The notes under the pieces were generated by a model. That model was not told the DNA's origin, ran no database searches, and saw only the letters and a list, made by a program, of their open reading frames with translations. The position numbers and the translations under genes are program-made. A stretch of 64,000 bases of DNA. Source: Glossina fuscipes. Its lineage: Eukaryota > Arthropoda > Insecta > Diptera > Glossinidae. Positions 13,217-54,200 of the stretch are shown in pieces. The stretch is taken from positions 434,001 through 498,000 of the forward strand of contig NW_023998458.1 of NCBI RefSeq assembly GCF_014805625.2, in the 5' to 3' direction. The first letter of the stretch is position 1, and each line of letters starts with the position of its first letter.

Positions 13217-14857
13217 GGCATGATTTAATCTTCAGCAATCAAACGTCGAACCTCCTTCTTTCTGGAAACGGTGCGCTGATCTTGACGAAAGGTAATGAAA
13301 AGAAGTCCTGGACGCATCCTCATATACGGGTGATCTAACAAAGGTAACTTTAGGATGAGCTGGCAATTTTTGTGGCGATGGGTCCACTTAGTTTTGCATT
13401 AAGTTCGCTTGCATGCATTCGCATGAGTAGCTAAGCCAAACATTTAAATTGCGTTAGAGATTGACTCTGCCGGTTGGAGAAGGTAGTGTGTCAAGTCCAT
13501 TGCATAATGCCCGACGTCAAAGGAACTAAATTACTTCGTCATCAAACTTGAGTACGTACTGCATCCTGCAGTTTCATGTGCACCCTGGGAGCTTTCAGAT
13601 GTACATTACTATGATAAGTTAGCTTTCCTCTAATTGTGAAACATTAGTCGGTAAGATTATAGGACGACATAAAACGTTAAGATAAAGGAATTCGCAAAAT
13701 TTTCACATAAAAATGATATTTTGACAATTAGTTTATACATTGCAGTTGTTTAATGGCAACATCTAGTTGCCATCTTACGAACTTGTTAAGTGTTGTGGTA
13801 CATGACTAACAGTAAATCTGCTCTACAAGAGTACGTCGAAAGTAGAGAAAATATCTGAACGGCTCATTTTCACCTGAAGCCTATATCTTTTTCTATTCTA
13901 ATTCGATAGGATTACAATGAAAGTGGAAAGCTTGCCATTCTCTGGGGCTCCAAAATGATTGCATTGCAAGTTTACAATCATAGCATGTCGGCTGCATTAA
14001 TAATGTTCTGTAATGGCAGCCTCTTAAAATCTGTCAGCAGGAAGGAAACGTAAGACTTCTTTTTCAAAAAAAGGGGGACAACATGGTGAAAATGGAAGAG
14101 ATGTTTGTTACAAGAGTTTGATATAACTATACGGCTATCGGTTAATCGGTTAACAAGGCCATGTTAGCTATACGGCATTAAGTCTACTTTAAGTTCATGG
14201 TAACTCTGTTAACTTGCACATAATTTTAAGTCATTGGAAACTAAATGAAAATTATTAATGCAAACATTTTTCCTTTTATGCTATCGTTTTTAGTAAATTT
14301 TCTGTCCAACCAAATATTTGGCCACAAAAAAATTTAAATCTTCTTTCTATATGAGAAGTCATTCGTATAACTCGAAAGCCTTACGACTAACCCCCTATCT
14401 TCCCCGTGTCGGTGGAAGAGCTGAGAAATCAAAGTGAATTGTTTGCAAATTAAAACACATTTTCATGTCAAAGAAAAATATGCGAATGATTACGGAAGGA
14501 GAAAGGCGACCGGAACACAATTACAATCACAAGATAAATGGAATTTGTCAAATAAGCAACATAACGTAGGTAGCCCATCTTTTGCGGAAAGCAGCCAGGG
14601 ATATAAAAAAAAAGAAAGAAAAATAAGTAATAATAAAAAAAAAAAAAAGAAAAAATAGAAGACTGCAAAAGCATTTCACCAGAACAAATAGAGGAACATG
14701 AGATTGAAGTGTGGCAACTCCTAAGTGACACCTTTTGAACTTTCAGCAAGTGTTTGCAGTTGAAGTACAATAGCACGTCTAGCACATATACAAATACACG
14801 TTGTGTTATGGGGTTTTATAGATATGTATGGTGCAATGGTAATGCATAGAGTGAGAA

Positions 14858-14860
<3 letters not shown>
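13215..14860. other. Upstream intergenic DNA, no gene seen
   Basis: Only short frames occur. An A-rich tract lies at about 14607-14656. I see no supported gene. Confidence 0.55.
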
Positions 14861-14906
<46 letters not shown>

Positions 14907-14918
14907 AAGGGCGAGACC

Positions 14919-14954
<36 letters not shown>

Positions 14955-14955
14955 G
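14861..14955. repeat. Interrupted (GA)n microsatellite, about 95 bp
   Basis: Two long GA runs are separated by a short GCGAGACCGAAAG interruption. The minus-strand frames full of Ser-Leu repeats are artefacts of this tract. Confidence 0.95.
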
Positions 14956-17900
14956 ATAAACGAGGGGGGGTCATAAAAATAAAAATTGCTATACCAAAAG
15001 CAATTTCTATACACAGATTGGATGGAAATAACAAGCGCGCACACAGTTGCTGAACTTTAAACAGAATATACATAAATACATATATCTATATACATTAATA
15101 TATATATATATATGCATATATAGGTATGTAAGCATTTTCTAAGCGTTGTCTCTCTCTCTTAATTCTTACTGCAATTTGAACAATTTTTGTACTTTTACTT
15201 GGCATTGCTGTTGTTGTATTCGTTCATCGCACCGTAAAGCAATCTGGTAAACAGGATAAAAGTAATTGCGCATGAATTTCAACGCATTTTTCTACATAAA
15301 CTAGAATATATTTTATGCTTTTTCTTCCTTTTTTTTTTCTCTACTTGTCACAAATTGCTTCAGCTCTTCACAGACACATTCATATAATATGAAAACCCGT
15401 TCGTTGCCTCATCTACCGTCGGCTTATGATTGTTCTTTAGTTTTTTATTTTTTTTTATAACAGTCAAGCAGGCGTATGTGGAGTTAGGTTTGATGTCAGT
15501 GCTTTACTTATTTGCAAAATTCTCAACATTTAAAATTTCTCTTTCTCGTTCTAGCGATTGGTTATTATAGCATTTTGTTAAAGCCACGCCTTGTCTTGAG
15601 TTATTTACCACTCTCATTCCAGATGCTTAAGTATTTAGTAAGGAGCGGGGTGCGTTTACTGTGCGAAGGTGAATTTTTTATTTATTATAAATTGCTTGCA
15701 AAAAACTCTCTCTCACTATTGATTGACTCCTTGTATAACTCGAACTACCCGCAGGGTACGAAACCGCGTAAATACGTTACTATAACCCTTAGCTTAGCTT
15801 TATTGAATCCAAACAATTATCTAGTGCGCAGTTGTAGATTTCTGCAATTGTTTCATTGTATTGATGGTCTTGAGCACTTTAACAGCAAGATAAGAAAAAT
15901 GGCTGCGCGCTCTCTCTCTCACTCTCTCTCCCTCTTTCTCTATGTTTTCGTTGTCTCTCTGTTTGTATTCTTTGCTTTTGCAGCTACCTACGCTAGCAAA
16001 AATAGAGAGGTTGGTATGAAGAGAGCATTGTTTGTGAGTGTTTCATTTTCAATTTCAATTCATTTTAACGGTAAACTAATTGCTTCAATAAAATACTGCG
16101 AGATTTTTATTGATAGGAAGTTTTGAAATTCCAATATTTCTTTCCGATCACATTTTGAAACTGATCGGAAGCAATTATCATAAATAATGAGTAGAGGATG
16201 GTCGGAATGAATAACAATTTCCAGTTGTTTCCGTTTAAAACGGCAACGTTTCCTACTGCGGTCGGATTAGGAAGATGTGCTGCGTTCTCTATGCCAGTTA
16301 GCAATTAGTTCTACGTTACCGCTATGGTGGGACGTAAAGCGACGGCAATGGTAGCAAAACACATCAAAATAATTTACGCTCACGGAACCAATGTAAAAAA
16401 GACTTCTACGATTTGGAAAGTATTAAGGTCTTCAGTATCATTTTCCAAGCCTTGGTCCTTAAGAATCGTGAGTTTCGGTTAGCAGTATGTGCGTAAAAAA
16501 CATCCAAAATAGGGCAAAAGTTTTGATTGCATAGCACGTCTGCTACACTTGAAGGGATTGAATTGCAAGCAACGGTTCTTTTTGTTTGTAGGCAGTATAG
16601 TCTTTGCGAAGAACAAGCAAGCTAGGTAAGCGATATTAGAGGCCAATACATTTTCGTTAGTTGAATGTTGTGGGAAATTGATCTGGACATCCATTTTTGT
16701 GAACTACTAATCTTATGTTTTATTTGAAAAGTGACCAAAAAGCTTAGAAAGCTTGAGTTGAGCACAATTTACTGGCTTCGTGCTATGTGATTAGCATCAC
16801 ACTGGCTGAGTGAGCATTAGCCCGGATATCACAGCAGAAAAGGAAGGTTAATGCGAGATTTCAAATAAATTTTTAATAGTTTAGTATAAGACGGTTTTTG
16901 ATTCTCTACTTTGACAATTGCACTGACAGCAAACTCGTTTGTGTCTTTTTATCTTATTTTTGATACCGTCGGGAAAACGAGACATCGTTACTGCCATCAA
17001 AATAAAATATTTGCATTTATTTCGAAGCAAATCGTTTCTGCTAGTCTCTTTTGGGCATTATTATAATTGTCTTTCCGTTCTCGCTTTGCTAGAGTTTTCA
17101 AAGATGCAAGCAGAGGGAGACTTCATGCATATATGAACACTATTGTCAAAGACTTGCAAAACCATGTTTTTTTTGACTATCATGGTACGGTACATTATTA
17201 ATTTTTTTTTATTAGTAAAGGGAATTGTTTGATTGGTATACATTATTCGGGTGAAGTCCTTCGTCAAAATTGTAGACAGGGAGATCTTAGTTTGGACGTC
17301 CTAATAATGCACCATTCCCCGCTGCATTGGCTCTTGGAAGCCACTTTATTCGCCAATCTAAGTCATTTTGGCTATTGCCAGTGGTCCAGAGACCTCAAAA
17401 ACGGCGACATATTTTCGATTTGTTTCAGAATACAAGCTCGAATCGAAATCCGTAGATGAAAATAAATTGTCGCGTCTTATTGTTCATGAAGAGATTAGAA
17501 TAAAATTTGGCACAAGCCATCAACCTAAAGAAAAAACGTCTCTTTTACATAAACGGGCGCGACATACGTGGAAAAGTCTTTCGATTACAATATTATTTCC
17601 AGGTAAGTAACTTCTCTGGATACTGTGATAGATTGAGTGTTATTCACTTGACCATCATACGTAACAACACCGCATTTTTCGCTGTGACGGAATATCCACA
17701 GTCCTTACCATAAGAAATACTAAAAAAAAAGTAATTTTTACGAGCGCAGTAGATTTTGATAACAGCACTACAGGATCACGCACAAAACATCATCGACATT
17801 TTTATTCTTATATCTATTGCAAAAGAGGTGAAGTAAGGTAATAAAAGCATTTCCGGTTATGCTGCACTGTAGGTGTGCCTATTGGCCGACCGAGCGACTA

Positions 17901-19480
17901 TTCAACATAGGTGGGTAGATGGATGGACGAACAGACATACCTTGATTGGTTTAGAATTTGATATATATACGGAGTATATACACTGCTTAAGGTCCGTGAA
18001 GTTTATTTATTTATTTTTTTAATTTTCTTTCATTTTTAATTTAATCAATCGCCCAGGGAGTGCGCCTTTACGTACAAGACTGTCACGGTTGAAAAGAAGT
18101 ACAGAAAGAGCAGCCCCGCGTGTCGTGCTTCTGCTGAATTCTGGGTTCTGCTAATATTTTGAACATACCCCTAGCCTTTGATAGCGGGTACAAAAGCTTC
18201 CGACATCAAACAAAGAAATTTCTTTAAAAACTTATCGTAGGCCTACGAATCAAGATGGTCCAGAAAGTTCTGCACAAAAATGTATCTTCAAATTTTCTTC
18301 GCATAGCTTTGTTAAGATATCTTTAGTTATTCTATTATATAATCTTAAAAATTTTATGAATTGCATCTTATCTTCATTTAATACATTTTAATTAAGTTAA
18401 TACACATTTATATATAATTAATGATTATTGATACGTGAAGTATTGCTTAACCTTTTCAAATTCTTTTATTAATAATTTAGTAGATTTACTCGCTTGCCTA
18501 TGTATGGTTATATAGTAATAATAATAATAATAAAAGCAATACCTTTGTAAATTGTAGATTGCATACGTTAAGGATAATGTATCAATAGACAAAGTATAAT
18601 GACTTTGGGAAGGATGTGTGTGTATGCTTAGCAGAATGTTGAATGCTAACAACACAAATACGACCAAATACGTCGGACAATAATTTAACTAATGAACTTT
18701 CTTATCAAATCAAATTCACAATAGTGAAATGTTTACACTGACACATACACACAATAAAATTGATAGTGTTATTAAAATGTACACACCTTGAAACAGGACA
18801 AATAAAACCATTAAACTTTGCTTTGAATTCGACAAGGAAAGTGCTTAAAGCGAAGACCAAAAGTAATTTTAACTTGGTAAAGCAAAAAAAAAAAAACAAA
18901 AAAAAAAAAAAGAAAAAAAAAAAAAAAACGTACACCTGTCAAAGCTCGTGAGGGCTCAGACTTTCTTTAATTGTCGGATTGAGCGTAGAGGGAGGCTCAA
19001 ATCGAGAAAGGCAGAGTATGAGAGGGCGAGGAGGTTAATGTGTACAATTAATTTGTAAGGAACTAAAGCTTGTTACGTTTTCCATATGGCCGAAGAATCA
19101 AGGACATGCAAGGCATTGGAAGTAATAAGAGTTACATGCAAAGCTAGTCATTGTATAGCAACACTTAACCTCTTTTGTATTTAGAGATATATATTTTGTG
19201 TGCATACACATACATGGACATATTGATTGATTTAGGTCTTCAAATTCCTTGTATATTTTGTTTTGAGAAAATGGCTGTAAAGTAAACTCCAACAATAGTG
19301 AAACGTTTATAAATTAAAAGAAAACTTTTCTCTCATGTTTCAAAGTCCATGTGTTTCAATTGCATTAAAAGGAACATTGGCTGCAAAAGGAAATGAGTGC
19401 AAATAAAAGTTTTAATAATCAGCCCTCTTTAAAACAGGCCCAAAAAGAGCGAAAGACCTGAAAAAGGGGGATGGAGAGAA
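14956..19480. other. Proximal upstream DNA of Hmx, no gene seen
   Basis: This stretch includes a TA tract near 15085-15120, a CT tract at about 15909-15935, and an imperfect A-rich tract at 18883-18927. A 204-codon open frame at 15512-16126 starts at TTG, crosses the CT tract and lacks recognisable domains. I do not accept it as a gene. Proximal enhancers are plausible here but not demonstrable. Confidence 0.5.
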
Positions 19481-19483
19481 AGA

Positions 19484-19575
19484 CAGTAGAGAGAGAGAGA
19501 AAGCTAAAGAGAGTGAGAGTGAGAGAGAAAGAAAGAGAGAGAGAGAGAAAAAGCAATGAAAAAGAGAGTGAGCGA
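19484..19575. repeat. GA-rich microsatellite next to the Hmx promoter
   Basis: An interrupted GA/GAAA tract about 330-420 bp upstream of the candidate start site. GAGA-factor-type binding is plausible. Confidence 0.85.
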
Positions 19576-19898
19576 AAATTGTTTGTTTTTGCAAAATTTT
19601 ACTAGAGTCTAACCAACCAACTGAACAACAACCCTCCTTGTGTACTGGTGGCTGACTGTTAGCAATGGTTCCGTTGGGTAGTTTTAAGAGTCTCTTCTTT
19701 TTGTTTTTTCCTTCTTTTTTTTCATATTAATTTTTTCTATTACGTTCTTGTTTTTTTTTTCTCTTATTTTCTATCTATGACGACTAGGTGTGCACGGGTA
19801 TGTTTGTGTGTTTGTGTATGTCTCCTGCGTGAGTATGTTGAAACGATTTTGTTAAGTTGTGGAAAACCATTTTAGCGCAAAGTCTAAAAGAATTCCAT

Positions 19899-19933
19899 TC
19901 AGCCAACCACCTTAGCTGCAGTTAGTTAGTTGT
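19899..19933 (+). promoter_or_regulatory. Candidate Hmx core promoter (Inr + DPE, TATA-less)
   Basis: TCAGCC at 19899-19904 resembles the fly initiator TCAKTY with one mismatch. If the A at 19901 is +1, positions +28 to +32 read AGTTG (19928-19932), an exact fit to the downstream promoter element RGWYV at its required spacing. No TATA box is seen about 30 bp upstream. Fly homeobox genes often use Inr/DPE promoters. Such short motifs also occur by chance, so this is a moderate guess. Confidence 0.35.
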
Positions 19934-20659
19934 GTGACGAAAATCAACACAAATACAGGCAAAAGTGTACGCAAAAATTCATCGTAATAGTGGTAGTAAT
20001 AGTAGAGTTGTTTCATTATGGTTTGGTTTTAGTTTTTTGTTTTTTTTTTGGTTTTTTTTTTTGTGTTTTCCTGTTGTTCAGGATTGGGGGTTAAATTGTT
20101 ATACCGCATACTTTCTTACGCACATGCATAATAGTATAAAACAATGATCTCTGAAATCTACTAAAAACATAGAGCTCAATAGAATTTCAACTACTCGTGT
20201 ATAGAGTGCAGATTGAACATATTTTCATACACCCGTACATACTATTCGCAATAACTAACGGACGAGTAAGCAAACGTTTGTTAACGGTTACGGTCACGAC
20301 ATTATACAAAAGAAATTTTCAATTTAAATGTAAAACGTTGATGATACCGAACGGACGTCTGACACGGTTACAATTAATAATTTTGAATAAAAGAAGAACC
20401 TAAATAATAATTGTTTTGCTTTCAAACGCTTATCAAAACAAACAGATTTCGAAACGAAAATTAAAATTTATTTAAGAATTAACATAAAAAAATTTGCAAA
20501 AAAATTAAAAGCAAAATATCAACAAAACATGAATTTATGTGAAGTGTTTCAAGAAATAAAATTTGAAAATTGTAGCAGAAATTGTGTCAACCTATAAAAA
20601 ATTATTCATAAAAAGCATAAAATAAACTTTTTACTATTCGAAAACTACAACATAGGAAA
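19901..20659 (+). other. Probable Hmx 5' untranslated region
   Basis: If the Inr/DPE call is right, this 759-nt AT-rich stretch is the 5' UTR. It holds several upstream ATGs (for example near 20124, 20340 and 20529) opening short uORFs that would lower translation of Hmx. No splice acceptor stands out, but a 5' UTR intron cannot be excluded. Confidence 0.4.
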
Positions 20660-50536
<29,877 letters not shown>

Positions 50537-50986
50537 GGTGTGGGGTGTTTGACAGCAGCTGCTGTAGCGGCCGCCGCTGTTGGAGCTCCCGTAAATTGTG
50601 GACGACCGTCAACGCCATCCTCACCCAATCATCTAAGGCGATCCGATCAGCCACTCTTATCCACGTCAATATATCAATCGCCCTCTCTTATAGCAAGCAA
50701 TGCAATTGAACAAGAAATGGATGATTCCGAAGCAGAGGATACTGCTATCGACGTAGAAGCGGAAGATGAACATGAATTGGAAACGGAAATGACTGAAAAG
50801 TTTTTAACCAACGGTCATTTAACGTACAAAGAAATGCTTTTAACTAAGGCTCTGCACAATGGTCACAACAATCAGCAAGAGGAGAATAAAGAAATCAATT
50901 CAACTAACATTACCAACACAACCAACACCAACGGTATCAGCAACAACAAACATAGTGATAAAATTTTCAATCATAAATTGTATTAA
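50537..50986 (+). CDS. Hmx: In-frame Hmx C-terminal extension beyond UAG (candidate readthrough region)
   Basis: In the same frame as exon 3, directly after TAG, 149 sense codons run to a TAA at 50984-50986. The only early start-like codon is GTG at 50540, so independent initiation is unlikely. The composition is protein-like: an Ala-rich start, a Ser/Pro region (RPSTPSSPNHLRR), a strongly acidic stretch at about residues 645-674 of the extended protein (EMDDSEAEDTAIDVEAEDEH), then NGHLTYKEMLLTKALHNGH and an Asn/Thr tail like the rest of Hmx. AT-rich non-coding DNA here rarely stays open so long. Readthrough of one stop codon is well established for many fly transcription-factor genes. Alternatives are a base error or strain-specific nonsense change in a longer Hmx, or an unrecognised splice that skips the stop. 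Full readthrough product: 736 residues. Confidence 0.7.
   Translation, partial: GVGCLTAAAVAAAAVGAPVNCGRPSTPSSPNHLRRSDQPLLSTSIYQSPSLIASNAIEQEMDDSEAEDTAIDVEAEDEHELETEMTEKFLTNGHLTYKEMLLTKALHNGHNNQQEENKEINSTNITNTTNTNGISNNKHSDKIFNHKLY
50553..50582 (+). promoter_or_regulatory. GC-rich stem-loop just 3' of the Hmx UAG
   Basis: A 5-bp G/C-rich stem (AGCGG with CCGCT, loop CCG) lies at 50566-50578. It competes with a longer 7-bp stem, CAGCAGC (50553-50559) with GCTGTTG (50576-50582, one G-U pair). Both lie about 17-46 nt after the stop. Structures downstream of stops assist readthrough in some fly genes, headcase being the known case. Ala codons (GCN) alone can create such pairing, so this is suggestive only. 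Confidence 0.4.
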
Positions 50987-51281
50987 AGTAAAACTCATTC
51001 TCAAAATCAAATTTGTATAGATATTTATTTAGAAAGGAATACTTAATCAAAATAGGTTTCATTTTCACATAACAAAGAATAATGAAAATTAATGACAATT
51101 TTTTTGTTCTTTTGCTATGCTAATAAAATACAAAACTGTAAAATAAATTCAAATTTCAAAATTTGTTCATACGTAAATTGCGTGTGTATATAACTTTTCC
51201 TTTTTTCTTTTAAGTTTTATAAAAAATATTTGTAAATTTCATACAAAAAAAAAAAGCAAACTTTAACTAAAAGAAAATAAA
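50987..51281 (+). terminator. Hmx 3' UTR with AATAAA polyadenylation signals
   Basis: After the TAA at 50984 the sequence becomes strongly AT-rich and loses coding character. AATAAA occurs at 51122-51127, 51142-51147 and 51276-51281. Any of these could direct cleavage. Many further AATAAA words lie at 53.0-53.6 kb, so a longer 3' UTR is possible. Confidence 0.5.
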
Positions 51282-54200
51282 TATTATTATAAAACATAAT
51301 CACTTTCGTCTCGGGGCAAATTTTCAATACTCACTACAATGTGATTTTTTGGTTCTTCTTTGTTTGGAAAGGTCGAAAAATATCCATCCCATTGTGCAGC
51401 TAACCAGAATAGTTTTCTCACTGAACATTTGAAAACTTCCTATGAATACTAGTGTTGAGTTGAGATTGGGAAATGTATCTAATTATAGGCTGTTGGTTGC
51501 TGCGAACTTTGCAAAGTAAGTCACCGTTTCAGTAAAGTTTCAAAGTTACTCAAAATTTCAAAGATATGCGACACGTTTTTTATTCAAAAAAATCAAGATC
51601 AAAGTTCGAATGAAATTCAAAGTCAAATTAGGGTTAAATATTTTGTTTGGATCCGGAATGACGTAATTTCTTTGAAGATATAGAAAAAGGCAAGGAGTAA
51701 AGAACACCTAGCTAAAGCGCTCTCATGACGGATTGGATTGGCGTTCCTTTTGATATCAATTCACTTAGTAAGAATGCTTTGTTGTATTTTTGGGCCGATT
51801 TGAAAGAATTGGTACAGTCAATAAAAACGACCATTGAGTTAAAGGATTGATTATCTAACTGGCCTGTCGTGCCTCTGATCAACATCGATCTTTGCCTTCT
51901 AGCCAAGAATGTATGAATGTGAATGTGTAATTTTTCCAATTTTTAACAATCTTAGGGGAAACACGTGGGCATGCAGCAAACAAGATTTGAATTGAACTAA
52001 TTTAGAATGCCACGTCTACCAAAGTTATTCTTTTGTGTATGGATACTTAGTAGTATGCAAAACGAGCCTCTCAAAGGCTCTAGTGAATATATTCACTTTA
52101 CTTTACGTCACTTTTAAGAGTTTTTCTCTGTTCAGTGGTGGGTATAATTTATGTTAGGTGGTTTGGAAAATCGTTTTGTTTGCTCCCAACTTAGCACTTG
52201 GTTGTATTTATTAAAAGCCAAGTTCACATTTAAGCCACATTGTCACCACATACTTTGATGTTTGTTTGATTCTGTCCATTGCGCTATCGAATGTGAAGAA
52301 AAGTCGAAAGCCGTTTTTACTCTCGAAAAGATAATGATGCTGATCAAGCAAAAACAAACTTGGTTTCAAAAAGTTAGTTCCGCCATTTTGATGTTAAAGT
52401 TGCCCCATGTTCCCGGAAGGCCAGTTGAGGCTAGGCGACGCAAACCAGCGAATAGCTCGTGAGATGGCTTGAAAGATTAATTTCATTGAATACGCCTGCT
52501 GTCAACATATTTTTACACTAAAACAAAATTTTCATGTTGACCAAAACAAGTTTTTCATTTTGACTAAAAAAAAAAAAAACGAAATGGATTTTTGAATAAC
52601 ACAATAAATAAGAAATATTTTATATATCGTTGCCTAAATGTGCAAAGAGCGTCATAATAAGCGAAATTTTTTTCAGTACCAATAATTTAATATAATATTT
52701 TGTATATCATTACTTTCTCAATTATATCTTATTTATTATTATTTATAATTTCTTATTATTATTTATTATTTTTGTTAACTGTCATTATTTATTATATTAG
52801 TTTTATAGTTATTATTTATTATTAATTATTATTATTTATTATTATTATTATTTTTATCGTAATTTATTATTTATTTATTTTTATTATTATTAACATATAT
52901 TTTTACTTGTTATTTATCGTAATTTTCTCCCCCACTTAAGCAAGTGTTTATGTTCGCCATCTATTATCTCGTTCCTCCTATTAACTCTACTGATCGAATT
53001 ATAACTCTCTCTTTCAAAAATTATTTGCCTAGATTTAAGAAAGTTCTGCGTACTGTATATAATAGAATGAATAAAATCATTATTGAATAATTTTTTAGTT
53101 TCATTTTAGGGTTTAATAACCCACCACTTCACGAAAAGACATCAATTTTGCCTCATACGCTATTCACGTTCTTTGCACTGACGGGCAAGCCAGTAAGAGT
53201 ATCGTTTATTGCTCAATTCGTGTTAATGTAGTCAGAGATTTGTAATATATTGTATTCTATTGTATTCAATTAGCATTCAATTAGGTATTTGTACGTATAC
53301 GTATAAAATTATGTTATGATAGCAACATCTCTCATTATTTACTAAATCTTTTTTTTTCTTAATTGTCAAGATTTTGCATTTATTATAGATTGTAAAACTC
53401 AGATAAACTACATTAAGTCACAACATTTTTTTTTGTATTTAGAGATATAAATAAGTATTTCTTAGTTCAATTATGTAAAATCAAAAAGAAAAAACGAAGT
53501 TTAAAACAAAAAATTATGTAAAATAAATTTAAAAAAATGTTAAATTTATTATTTATTGAATAAAAAAAAAAAACACTATAAATAAATTTAAAAAAAATGA
53601 TGAAATTACAACGGCTTATAAATAAAATGATTTTTATTAATTCCTAACAATATTCGAAAGTGCACAATAAGCGCCGATGCATTGCAAATGCTAATCCATT
53701 TATTTTATTATTTATTTATTATTTTTTTTAGTTAGGCCAATCACACAGGACAAGTTCCCTATTCGCGCAACACGTTGACTTTCAGAAAAAACTAAAGAAA
53801 GGAAAAGAGACAGGGAAGTTGGCCGCTGTCTAGTAGTAAGTACTTAGTCAGCAAGGGTTATGCGTTTACCTCGTAGTTACGAGTAAAGCAAACTCTACAG
53901 CGGTGAAATTTAAAGCCGGGGACACTGACTTGATTGTCGCAATTCTTACCTATTCCTACCTACTTGGCTACCTTTGCGGAACTGTATTAAGTTGCTTGCC
54001 TGTGCGTTTGTATTTATTTAAAGGGGACCCCATATATAAGACATGAACGTTTCAGTACTCTCTCATAAGAGAATCTTTAAATATTTATTTTACCTCTCGC
54101 TTTGTCTGTTCTAGTTTTCGCAATCTCGGAAAAAACGAAATGCCTTCATGGAATTATACGTTATTCCCAATTCTAAGACGAATCTCTGGTCTTTTCGAAC

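Noticed and set aside
14721..15073. Minus-strand frames rich in Ser-Leu
   Set aside because: Translation of a GA microsatellite, not a protein.
15512..16126. 204-codon plus-strand open frame upstream of Hmx
   Set aside because: It starts at TTG, crosses a CT microsatellite giving a Ser-Leu run, has no recognisable domain and no promoter or splice context.
53830..53925. tRNA-like sequence, possible SINE family B on the minus strand
   Set aside because: Only a short CTTTAAATTTCACCGCTG stretch resembles the family; too weak to call.
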